Of a stretch of DNA of 64,000 nucleotides, positions 44,442-56,200 are shown in pieces (position 1 is the first letter of the stretch; the number at the start of each line of letters is the position of its first letter). Origin of the DNA: Drosophila pseudoobscura (taxonomy: Eukaryota; Arthropoda; Insecta; Diptera; Drosophilidae). Below the pieces are notes generated by a model. That model made no database searches. It saw only the letters and a list, made by a program, of their open reading frames with translations, and was not told the origin of the DNA. Both the position numbers and the translations under genes were made by a program. The stretch is taken from assembly GCF_009870125.1 (NCBI RefSeq), contig NC_046679.1, forward strand, positions 13,950,001 to 14,014,000. The letters are read 5' to 3'.

Positions 44442-45548
44442 ATGTCGGGTGACCAGGTTGATGTTTCCGTCCGCAAGTTGCAGAATCTCACGCTGAATGA
44501 GGAAGTGGAGGAGAGCGTCTTCTTTCAGACCTACTCTCGCCTGGAGACGCACATGGACCTGCTAAAGGACACAGCGCGCACCATGGCCTACCGCGATGCC
44601 ATTGAACAGAACCGACAGCTCTTCGAAGGCAAGGTCGTTCTGGATGTGGGCTGCGGGATGGGGATTCTCTCGCTCTTTGCGGCCAAGGCGGGGGCCAGCA
44701 AGGTGATAGGAGTGGAGAACGCGGACATTGCCGCACTGGCCAGCCAGATAGTGAAGGATAATGGAAAGGAGAACGTGGTGAATGTTGTCCAGGGGCTGAT
44801 CGAGGAGGTGGAGCTGCCAGATGGCATTCAGCAGGTGGACATAATTGTGTCCGAGTGGATGGGGTGAGTAACCGAACCAGGGAGCACTCTCCTACTTACT
44901 TCTCTTCTCATTAGGAACGCCTTGTACATGGAGGGCATGCTGCACTCGGTGCTCTTCGCCCGCGACAAGTGGCTGCGCCCCGGAGGCCTGGTCCTGCCCA
45001 ATGTGGCCAATCTGTGGATAGCCGGTGCCTGTGATCCGCATCGGTCTCTCAACAATGACTTCTGGAACAACGTGGAGGGCTTCGACATGAGCAGCGTCAA
45101 GATTCAGGTCTCCCATGAGGCGGTCGTGGACTGTGTAGCCTCCCAGAATGTGCTGACGAGCGCCTATCTCGTGCACACGACTCGCCTGGAGAGCGCCCTA
45201 AACACACCGATAAAGTTTCGCTCTACGTTTGAACTGGAGGTGCTCCGCACCGGGATAATCCATTCGATGATCTTGTACTTTGACGTGGCCTTCTTAGAGG
45301 GCCAGACGGAGACGCCCGTGACGCTTTCCACCTCGCCACATGCGCCTTGGACGCACTGGGAGCAGACCGTCCTGCACCTGGACAATCCCCTTTATGTCCA
45401 GGCCAAAGAACGGATCATCGGCGGGTTCGGGATGTTCCCCAGCTCGGAGAACAGTCGCTGCATGAACTTCGAGCTGGGCATCCGACCCAAGGGAACCAAG
45501 GGCCAGGCGTCGCACTTCAAGTACTTTAACTCCTCTCAGAAGCTGTAG
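44442..45548 (+). CDS. Art6: Protein arginine N-methyltransferase (Art6-like)
   Basis: This is a class I PRMT that transfers methyl from S-adenosylmethionine to arginine side chains. Exons are 44442-44863 and 44915-45548 (51-bp intron GTGAGT...ATTAG), giving 351 residues, typical of a PRMT core with little extension. All catalytic signatures are present: SAM motif I VLDVGCGMGILSLFAAKAGA with VIGVE, the double-E loop SEWMG|NALYMEGM (split by the intron), FARDKWLRPGG, and the THW loop APWTHWEQTV. The N-terminal helix carries FFQTYSRLETHMDLLKDTART. It is close in layout to PRMT1. The symbol rests on the remembered position near CG9922/Orc2 and the adjacent paralog; the enzyme class is certain. 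Confidence 0.9.
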
Positions 45549-46892
45549 CTCATGGGGATCGGGGATCGCATCGGATCGTGAGATGACTCAAATGCCATCA
45601 ACAGATATTCGCCTTATTCGCGACGACCATTAAATGCGCTGAACAGAAATGATAACTGCCATAAAATGGGTCGTTAAACGAGGGTCGAGAAGTGCCTCGG
45701 GGACGGCAATCAATCGCGTCGAAGCTTAGAAAGTGGACAACCGAAATCGAAATGTTAACGACTTTCTTAACAAATTAATTTCGAAGCCAGAAAAGAGCTT
45801 AGATCCCCCAATCCAGACGCAGTCGGGAATGTGAAAATGTCTGTGTCTGCTGCTCTTCTCCCCTAATTAATTGATGGCCCGTCGTATAAATTTGTGAAAG
45901 CCAACGCCGTGGGCCCACAATGAACGCCTTTTATGCGTTTATAACTCTATTTACTATTTTAGCCATTTACATTGTCTCGTTTCGTCTCGAGGTGCCCTAC
46001 ACACACACAACACACAAATTCTGTGTCGATTTCGAGGGTCGAGAGGCTCCAGAAATCTCTTGTCAGCTCGTTTTGTGTTTGTGCATGGCCGGCCTTTGTT
46101 AATGGCAGTTCTTAAAAAGCCATAAAACTGCTTTATACGTTCATGAAATTAATATGCACACCATTATTGGACATGATTATAAAATATTGGTTATCTAGCG
46201 CACACAAAAGCGCCACAAATGAGGCAACGTCCAACGGGCAACGACGAAGATCTTTGATTTCTGGCCAACACTTGTTCCAGCGTTGCTCCCTGCGGCGCAC
46301 ATTAACAAAATTCTAAACAACAGCCACAGCTACAGCCACAGCTACAGATCGCAGCGTAGGCCCAACAAACATCTCTATTTGTATTGCTTCCCGCTTCACC
46401 CATTCCAATGGCCATTCCTTGTTCTCCTCCGTCTTGTTGTCTGGGTATCGGATTGCTGGCATTTGTCAACGGAGCGGGACACTGCGCAACGAGCCATCTA
46501 TAAATTAGAGACTCGTTAGACAGCTTAACCCGGGGCCTGGGCCCATGGGGTTAGTCCTGCCAGAGCCTGTTGATAAGGTGCTGCGATCCCACACTTTTCT
46601 CATAACTAATTGTTGCCACTCGCTCTCGCCTGGCGATAAGCAGTGGAGATGTGGGGCATGGGAATGTTTTCAGCATTCAGTCTAGTATTCTAGTTCATAA
46701 TTTTGGGAGAAAAAGTTTCATCATAGAAGCATTGGTTTAAAACTCCGATGCCTAACTTGAATAACCTCTACATATTCTCAGTTTGTCAACGAACGCGTAA
46801 CAACTCACTTTAAACTAATAATTGTATTCCACTTTCTGAATAAAACTAAAACAATTTTTTTTTCGCGTACACATCAGAGACTAGAGATAAAA
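45549..46892. other. Intergenic region between the PRMT paralogs
   Basis: No gene is seen. An ATTAAA at 45629-45634 is a candidate Art6 poly(A) signal. The rest is AT-rich, with a small CACAGCTA repeat near 46322-46346. Confidence 0.45.
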
Positions 46893-48364
46893 ATGAAGTG
46901 TGATGTTATTCCCGTCGAAGATTATGATCTATTGGAGCTGGCCCAGAGAGAACTGGGCTTTGAAAGGATCCCGGAGGAGCAAATCGAAGATGAACCTTTT
47001 TTAGATTTGGATTATTTAGATGAGAATCAGGACCATACATATTCGGGGAATGAAGAGGATTATTCAGAGCAGCAGGATCCTGATGGGCTTTCGGAAGACA
47101 ATAGGGACATCGAACCGCAGGACACACAGAATGATACGCTAGATATGGTGATGGATCAAAAGTCTGCAGTCGCCCTATGCAAGTTTATTAACCGCAACTT
47201 GAATCTATTCACCAACAAGGTAAGATATGGAAGGATGCAATTTTCCTCCTGCCGTCCAATAACCCCCCACGAACCCTAGATTGTCTTGGACGTAGGCTGC
47301 TGCTGCGGCATCCTCAGTCAGTATTGCATCCAGGCTGGGGCTTCGCTGGTCATTGCCACGGGCAATGAGTGTGCTGCTGAATATGTAATGGTGAATGCCA
47401 CCGCTCATGGATATGGCAATGTGTTCGTGCCGATGAAGGGTCCCATTTCCGAGATCGAGCTGCCCTTTGGCCTGACTCATGTTGATGTTATAGTCTCCGA
47501 GTGGATTGGGTTGGTACAGAGTTGCCTAGTCGATGGACATCGAGTGTCTTATACTTTTCCCTTCACAGGCATTCGGTCTTCGTGGGCTCGCGGTTCAAGG
47601 ATGTTCTCTATGCCCGGGACAAGTGGCTGGTAAAGGGCGGCCTAATCTTTCCGAATATTGGAAAGCTTTATATGAGCGGCCTTTATGATAATCCTATCAA
47701 ATACACGGAAGGTTATCAGGACGACACAATTGAAGACGACCAGGACAATCGCACTCACTCTGCTGATGCTGACAATTCCGATTGGGAAGACGATGAAGAA
47801 GACGATAGGCCAATGCCAACTTTATTAGAGGCTCATGTAGGCCCGGTGGATGTCATCTCCGAGAAGTTTCTCCTTAAGTCTGTCGATCTCTACACGGCCC
47901 AGGCGGACGAGGATTGCTTCAATACGCCCTTCAAACTGCGGATTCTGGAGGACGGGATACTCATAGCTTTTGCACTGCACTCCGAGATTTGGGTGTCCGT
48001 GCCCAAACAGAAGGCTAAGCGATTGTTCTCCACTGGGCCCATGCACCCCGTAACCTATCTGAAGCAGACGGTTTTGATACTGGAGAGACAACGTACTGTT
48101 GTGAAGGATACGCTACTGAAAGGTGTTTTCGGCATATACCACAATCAAATCCGACGTCGCGGCGTTGAGTTCTCCCTGGGGTTAAGAGGGGGCGACTTTG
48201 ATCCAGACTTAGAGCCCAAGACAGATTCAGGCACAGAAGAGTACGATTTTTATTCAGGGATTGAGTCCCTGGGATTATTGTTCGGCGAGGAGCCAATGGC
48301 AGAACCAAATTTTGAAGTAGATCTCGACTCTGGGGCAGAGTCGCACACAGTGCCAGAGTTTTAG
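46893..48364 (+). CDS. Divergent PRMT paralog, predicted pseudo-methyltransferase (Art9-like)
   Basis: Exons are 46893-47219, 47280-47509 and 47569-48364, giving 450 residues with phases in order. It clearly shares the PRMT fold with its neighbour: VLDVGCCCGILSQYCIQAGA, VDVIVSEWIG, YARDKWLVKGGLIFPNIG, FNTPFKLRILEDGILIAF. The active site is broken: the SAM glycine motif GCGMG reads GCCCG, the second double-E glutamate is lost (GHSVFVGSRF instead of GNALYMEGML), and THW reads TYL. A ~105-residue acidic N-terminus, an acidic Asp/Glu insertion (about residues 230-250) and an acidic C-tail are added. The intron after SEW(I/M)G sits in the same codon and phase as in Art6, so the two arose by DNA duplication. 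The donor of intron 2 is weak (GTTGGT). It may be Art9 of D. melanogaster, which I recall lies near Art6, but I am not sure. Confidence 0.82.
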
Positions 48365-48428
48365 CGGGCACAAGAGTCAGGGGCAGGGTAATACATGTAT
48401 TAGTTTTAGACACACAGTTTTGTTTAAC

Positions 48429-48434
48429 AAATAA
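48429..48434 (+). terminator. Poly(A) signal of the PRMT paralog (AATAAA)
   Basis: AATAAA lies 64 bases after the stop codon, on the coding strand. Confidence 0.6.
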
Positions 48435-48861
48435 AGGGTTTCGAATGCAATGTTCATGCTGATGTCGATGTTGATGTATTCATGGCAACGTTTTAGGGCA
48501 GTTCCTCTGAAAGGCCAACACGTCGATCGCTGTTGCTGTTCCTGCAGCTGCGATGGGAATGGGGTTGGGGATGTGGATGGACTGACGGGATGGGGACTGA
48601 GCGATCGTTGGACGATCAAAATTTATGGCCGTGCTGCATCAATTAGGGCGGCGGCGATCCGACGACTGCTAACCGTTGCTACTCAAAGACAATGGCCCAA
48701 GCGGGGTCCAGAGTGTGGATCTCTTTTTGTTCGATTTGGGTTTGCCTGTTCCTCTTGTTGATGCTGCTGCTGTTGCTGTTGCTGTTGCCTTGGCTGAACT
48801 GATCGGTGTTTAGCTTTGACGTTGCTACAACGATTTAAAATGATGTCGCGCATAATTCACC

Positions 48862-49063
48862 GATCGAGGATCGAGGATCGGGATCGGGATCGGGATCGAC
48901 GATCAGCGACCACGTTCTGCCAGACTGTGCGTCGTGATTTGGCTCTGGGGTCTGCCCTCGTTTACAGTAAGAGTTCTTTTGTTCTGATCTCATAACTGAT
49001 CGCTGATCGCACTTGGTTAGCTATAAGGAGCACTGGCCCGGCCCCGATCCTCGATCCTCGATC
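48862..49063. repeat. Perfect 21-bp inverted repeat with a 160-bp loop
   Basis: The arms are 48862-48882 and 49043-49063. They are exact reverse complements and are made of GATCGAGG/GATCGGG units. The left arm sits in a longer (GGGATC)n run to 48898. Confidence 0.85.
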
Positions 49064-49659
49064 CCTGACCCTCGGCTAATGTCATTCGCTTGATTTTGAG
49101 AGCTCTCCTTTTCTCTTTTCTCGCTTCTCCCTTCATCTTGTCTCGATCACATGCTTAAGTGACATTTCGTCTGCTGAAGCTGGAGCTGTAGATGGATGTG
49201 GATATGGGTCTGCGTCCGAGTCCCAGTCTGGTTCCGTGATGGATTAGCATCGTTTTGCCGTGAGGATAATGTGTCGTCTGCAATGATTTTCGTTGACATT
49301 TCGTTTTTTTTTTCGGAAAGCCTGGAACAAGAAGCTTTCGATTCGATTCATTTCAGGCCCTGGGTCCGGTTCTCGGAAATAATTATGCTACTTTTGTGCA
49401 AAAATAACAGCATTTTTGTACAAATTGCATAAAAATTTAAATTGCCCCGGCAGCAAGATGAACGGATTTTCGGTTTTTGTGTGTTGTTTCGCGGATTGCG
49501 TTCGTCCTGCTGGAAAGCGCAGAAAATTGCTTAATAATGAAATGCCAATGGATTAAGCGCAATTTGTGCGGCATGTGGCCGGTGGACCCACTGATTGTCC
49601 CCTGGATCTTAATCTTTATCGTGTTTTTGCTGCTCCCCATCCACCATCAGCCACAATCA

Positions 49660-49699
49660 TCATTATTATCATCATTATCATCATCATCATCATCATCAT
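49660..49699 (+). repeat. (ATC)n trinucleotide microsatellite
   Basis: ATC/ATT triplets, with eight uninterrupted ATC units in the right half. The repeat is non-coding. Confidence 0.8.
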
Positions 49700-52600
49700 G
49701 GAGAAACAACTTCAACACGTTCGATTTGCTGAACTTTATTTTACACCTAACGAGGCCGTGATGGAGGAGCACGAGCACCCTATAACTGGCTCTTTCTCAC
49801 GCACACTCTCCGGTCGTCCCTTTCGCACGTCGGGGCCTCGGAGCGTTTTCATTAAATTCGCTTAATAGCGCAATATAATTTAAACAAGTAGTAACATAAA
49901 ATAAAACTCACAGCCACGCACTGAAACTGAAAGGCATAAAGAAGAAGCAAATTACTCCAGAGAGCCGAACCGAACAGAACAGAACAGAACGGAACGTACC
50001 AGGCATCGACAACGAATGAACGAATTCGAACTCCTGGACTCCTTTAGTGGCATGCAGTGTGGTGGCAAGGGGGGAAGAAAGGTAGGAGGACCCTCAGTGG
50101 TCTCAGTTCCAGTTCCCTATCCCGATCCCGAACCCGAACCCAGTTATGGCGCATGGGCGAGACCGCTCCACTGCCCAGTGCAATAAGTTCGCTTAACGAG
50201 GGTTTAATTTATGATTTGTTATGTTTCCGGTTCATGTTCTTGTTGCCAGCAAAATTATTGGCCATAAAGCTAAGGTGTGGATTATAGTTGCTGGCAGTAG
50301 TGCGAGTGGTAGCAGCCAGGCCAAGTCATTGGGAAAGAGAAGGGAGAGCTGATGAGGTCACCCTTAGATATGGCATATGCTATATGCTATAGGGTTACCA
50401 AGAGGTTGTTTAGAGTGTGAGGAGTGCTTAGAAGGAGGGTTTTAAGAAGTTTAGACGCTCTTTTGAGCGATCCACTTGTGGAGGGGAGGTCCTATCCCTA
50501 TCGTATGCCTCTGTGCAGCAACTGCTTTGGACAGTTTTGTCTGTGGCCACTAATAGTCCTTAATCCTTTCACGCTCACTGTGCATTTTGAGGCACGGGAT
50601 CGGGATCGGGATCGCGCTGCATCGTTGCGTTGAAAATCGATTTGTATTTTTATTTCCTACCATTTTTTGTGGCTCTTGCGTTCCGTTGGGTTGCGCCTGC
50701 GCAAACAACTCGTCCCATGGATAACAACGGATAAGGGAATAAGCAAAGACAAGCCAAGACACCGCACCGGCCAGGAGGTGGACTATCCCGCGAAACGTGC
50801 CCAGTAGGAAGAGGCAGGGCGGTGGAGCTGTAGAGCTGTAGAGCGGACTGTGGCTGGTCGGTCCTCGGTCCTCGGACCAAGCAACGCCAACGAGTATCTG
50901 GTGGAACATAAATTACGCGACTAACAAGCAGCGCCCCGTGCAGCTAAAAAAGATACAAAAAAAAAAAACGCTCGCGGAGGGGTCGAGGAGGACAAAAAAC
51001 ACTTCATACTTGGGAACAGACCTGGGGGACTAACGTCTTGGGCCACAGCCAGGCAATGGGAATGGGCATGGGTATGGGCATGGGCATGGGCCTTACCAAA
51101 GTGAGTTGCACAAAATTATAAATGAAAGCGGGTGTTGGACACTGTTCGTTCTCTCGTAGCATCATCCACATCCCATCCCATCCCGTTCTCGTTCTCGTTC
51201 TCATTCCCAATCCCAATCCCCATCCATATCCAGGGACCACATCCACGTCCACGATTAGGTGCAGCAATTTGGTTGGGGCTGTCTGTGATTGAGACCGAGG
51301 CAGTGCTCGAAACGAAGTTAAAAATCAAATTAGCGAATGTGTTGAAAATTAAAAACAAATTCACGGATAAATTGCATCTGCCAGATACGCAATTATTATG
51401 AGGGCAGGCCCTGGGATGGCAAGGAGAGGACCGCGTGGAGAGGATAAGACATGGCTAACTTATGGACTGAGACAGCCCCTCTATGGCCTCTGTGGATCTG
51501 GGTTCTGGTCTCTGGATTCTCGATTCTCGATTCTGGTTCGGTGTCAGTGGCTGTGTGCGAGTATCTGTGCGCCTGTACCTGTATCTGTGTGTGCCCTCGA
51601 GGTGTTGCAATTTGACGTTTTTTACGCGAGTTTTTATTCCATGAAATCCGCATGAATTTCATGAGGATGCAGCAGCCACAGACGCAGCAGCAGCCGCAGC
51701 CGCAGCCCCAGCATCGCACGCAGTGCAAATACTTGGCCCTAAATGGCTCTCTCTTTCTCTTGACTTTTTCTGTCTGTCTGTGTCCGTGCTGTTGCTGGCC
51801 ACGGCGAAAAACACGTCGAATTAACACGCTCTAAGGGGCAGCTGGATGAGTGTTTGTGGTTGGGATGTGGAAATGGGTATGGGTATGGGTACTGGGACTG
51901 TGCCTCATCACCCTGGCTTTTTTGTACATTTAAATGTTGGCAAATTAGCTGAAATTTCTTCTCGCAATTTGCATGTGTGTGTGTGTGCGGGAAAGAGTAT
52001 GTGTGAGATATATAATTATTGTAGAATTTTTGGCGAGGGCAAGCTCCTGGCAGCCCAAAAGCCGCTCAGCTGGCGCCGTGTCTGCGGCGACGACTCTGGC
52101 AAATAAATCGCGCTGCTGTTGAACTTTTTATCTGCCTGCAGGGACACGACAACGATGAGAGCCGGGGAGGACAGGAGCAGGACAGGGACAGGACAGGGCC
52201 CTGGACGGCGCAATGGCACTGCTGCTGCCACAGACCTGCCAGAGATGGAAGTCGGCCACGCCCCTTGTTGTCCTGTGTGCTCTGGGAGCTCTGGGGCCTT
52301 GGCAAGTTCTCAACGCAACGCAACGCAACGCAACTCGGAGTCGAGTTCGGGGCCGTAAAAAAAGGGCGCAAATTTTATGAGCGCATCGTTTAACAAATGA
52401 ATTTACAACCGTGCAACGCCCAAATGTCTGGCGTTCAAATTCAAATTCCTTGCAACGAAACGAAACGAAACGAAATCTTGGCCCAGCTCCCAGTCCGAAA
52501 GCCAAAGCCACAACCAGAACCACTGTCCGAGTCGAAGCCAGAACCTGAGCGGATGACTTACGTGGCACACGGAGGCGTATGCTTCATATGCACACCCAGA

Positions 52601-53236
52601 CGAGCAAAACAAACCTATAGAGAAGCATGAATTATGTCTGGCATTTGGCCAAGTGATTTAAAACAAATACGAGAGGCAGGGACACAACCAGACCGAGACG
52701 GAGCATCCTCATCATCATCAGCATCAGCATCATTGGTGGAGCCTTACGACCATGATGGGAACGATGATGATCTTCGTCTGCGGCCGGCCAAGAGTTACAT
52801 TAACGCTTTCATTAGCCCAGTTTTCGCCTCGCAGGCCGCCCTTTTATCGAGGCTCCACTTTGTCGCTCATAAATCGAGATCATTGCCAATTGCCAGCGCG
52901 TTGCTCCACTCGTTAAGTGCAGTTTAATGAGCTCTCTGGAACCGAGCGGCTCTCCAGTTGCACCTTGTCCTCGACGGCGTGCTGGCCGAGGGGCCTGGTC
53001 ACCGTTTACAATTTGGTAATTGTCTTTGGCCTGTCAATAAGTTTTTATAGCCTACCCATAAAGGGAAAGCTCGGCCCCAGTTTTAGTTTCGGTGTCGGTT
53101 TCGTTCCGAGTTCCGAGTCCCAGTTAATGTTTCAGTTGGAGCTACTCGGCAATTACCGACACGATCACAAATTACCAGAAGAGACGAAGCTGGTAATTTG
53201 AACTTAATGTCTGGTATGCAAATACATAGGGGAATC

Positions 53237-53257
53237 GATCGATCGATCGATTGATCA
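53237..53257. repeat. (ATCG)n tetranucleotide repeat
   Basis: Several ATCG units in a row are followed by a near-palindromic ATTGATC. The repeat is self-complementary. Confidence 0.75.
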
Positions 53258-56200
53258 TGTCAAGGATATACACTTCCTGCGGTGCTCTTCATTCTCACCA
53301 TAATGGCAAATCGATTTTTCGACAAACTTCTAAGATGACGACAGCTACACCTCACACCCAAACCGAAACCCAAACCCAAATGGAATTTCACACTTGGGCC
53401 TAAACCATATGTAAATAGCCAGCGGCCAGAGCAGGGCGATCCTTGCATTGTCCTCGAGCCCGTCTGTGGCTCAGCTGCCGCACAAAGAGACCCTTGAAGA
53501 GCGGGCCTTCTGTGCTGGCGAGTGGCACTTCAGGCCGCTCATTGTTTGCCTAATAAATGACTGGCCATTGTCGGGGGGTATAAATGTCAAAAGGTTGCCT
53601 CTTTTGACACCCCAGCACCAGCACCGGCACCAGCACCGGCCAGAGCGGGACGAGAACTAGGACAATGAAGCGGAGTCGGAGTGGTCCGGCATGTCAGTTT
53701 TTGCAAAAATGTGTCAGAGCAACCCCGTGGCCGAGTACACACGATGATCATTTATGTGTCATTAAGACATCCACAGAGCAGGACAGAGTCAGGGCGAAAT
53801 TAAGGCGATTCTCTGTCGTCTGTCGGCCGTCGATCGTCGATCGAGGAGAGCGACCAGCAGCTGTCAGCTAGGACCGGGAGTGGACCGAAGCGGGCGCAGC
53901 TTGAGATCGCCATTTGGTCGGCTAATGGGGCTGCCGGGTTGCCGCCCATGCATACATCCACCGACTGACGGATCGGCATGCACATGCATGATGAAGTTGT
54001 TGCACTGATCACCGCTCAAACGATCGAGCATCGAGCACCGGGGATTGGGGACCGGGGATCGGGCGAGCCAATTTGCTGCAACTTGCTTGACGCGTTTGTC
54101 AATTAAAATCAAATTCATTTCATGCTAGAGCAAATGTTTGAGAGGTAGATCGCGGGACATGGGCAGTGGGATTCGGGATCTGTACGGGTATCATTAACCA
54201 CTTAGGCGCTAGTGCAATAACTTTTAATCAACCAATAAATTTGGAACGATTTATCAAAAAATAGCACGGAGAAGAAGGAACACGGCGCAGGCCAGGACGC
54301 GAACGCAGACGCAGACGCAGAAAATGTTGTTGGCCAAATTGCCTCTAATAACCGCAATCGATCGTTATTTTTTGTGGTTATTAATACGGATGCGTGTCTG
54401 GGGCTGGGAGCTGGGGCTGGGGCTGGGAGCTGGAAGCTGAAGCTGTAGTCCGAGTGGATCTGCGATCTGCGATATGCAACGGCTTCTCAGGTAGTTCACA
54501 AGTAACTGCAAATTGCTGCCGTCGATAAAACTCAAATTGGCTGGAGCGCGCGCACCCCCCATCCGCCATCGTCTGGATGCGGCAATCGATCGTTGAATTT
54601 GCCTAATGGCGACGGCCACTCAACACAAACACCGATCGTTGCCGGTACGCGGGACCCACGATCGATCCTCAATCTCAGTTCCAGTCTGAGCCGCATCTGC
54701 ATCGTGGCTACCCTGATTGACAGAGACCGATCCAAGGCGCTGCGATCCTCGGCTGCTGGGTTCTGCTCTTGCTCTGCCTCTCCTGTTTGGCTCCGTCGAT
54801 CGCGATGTTTACGCGTGCATTTAGCATGTTGTAAAAGTCTGATGGCGTCCATTATAATCAATTGGCCGGGCTCGTAAAATTAAATGATCCCGCAGGAGAA
54901 TTAAGCGCCAATTACGCGCAGCCAGCCCGAGAAAATAAGAGACGCAGACTGTACGAAGAAGTACGTATACATCCATCCATATATATGTATGTACATATAT
55001 ATTGTATGTTGGCCATTGGCGCTGCAGAGTCTCAAATTTGGGACGCGGTCGCAAGACCAGAAATTGAGGAACACGGCTCAAGGAAGGTAGCGGACTCTTT
55101 CGGAAAGGGGAAGAAATCGTTGGCCCCGAGTTAATTGCAGCATTTAACTTGTCTTATTGATCATAATAACTCCATAATGGCGGAACATGTGCGTACAATA
55201 TAATAATCAGTCGGGGATCGAGTGAAAATTGCAAACGGGAAATGCTCCCCCCCAGCCCCAAGGACACAGGGGTGGCCGGGACGCGCATGTGGCCCGAGGA
55301 GAGCTGCTCACGAAAGTGGAGCAGTGCCTCATTCTGCCGCAATGATAGTGTGAAAGCAAACAAGCAGTAACATTAAAAACCTTCTCCCCGGCCCAAACAT
55401 TCTTCCCGCTCCACTTCCATGGCACAAAACTGATCAACTCGTAATGGGAAATGAGCTCCGAACTTCAACTCAATCAGCTTAATGGTCCGACAACTTTGTA
55501 GTCTGCGTGGATCACTGGAGGAGTCAGATCATTTGGTAGGATCATGGCTCTGAGGCGGGGCAATGCTTCGAGCAGGTGCTTTCCTGTTGCCAAAACGATT
55601 TCAATAAAACGATCAGCTTCGAGCGAAATGAAAGTCTGTCCAGCTGCCCAAAATTGAACCCGAAAGGGAAATGCCCAGATTTCAACTTAATCCATCCTGA
55701 TTACCAGCTGAGCTCATTATAGATTACTGGTGTTTATATAAGCATCAGGTGTGTTGACAGGAAGTCTGGCATTTCAAGAGAAATTCTGCCAAGGAAAGTG
55801 TGGTCAAAGTATCGTCGTTTTTTATTTATCCGACATATAAAGCCGAATAAAGCAGAATTTAGGGATATAATTCCAATTTTGTTACATGTTTACTTAATAG
55901 TTTTTTACCTCTGAAATTCTTTCGACAATTCGATTGGCTAGTAGCTAATTCTGTTGAGAATTAATGTCACTAAAGAACTTATGGCTGAAAATGGCACCAT
56001 ACCATACAAACAGTTACAAAACAGTTGAAGAAACCTTAAAATGTTAAAAAATTGTCGAAATTTAGGTAGCTATATCTTCAGATATATCCACTCTATCGAC
56101 ACCAATCAAAAATCCTGTGCAAGGTCCTATAATTTTCTTTACAATCCATACATTTTTTGTGGATATCCTCGCTGCAGATGCCGAGTAAAACTAATGAAAG

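Noticed and set aside
52128-52568. 146-codon minus-strand ORF
   Set aside because: It lies in short-repeat DNA (CAACG and CGAAA units) with no domain.
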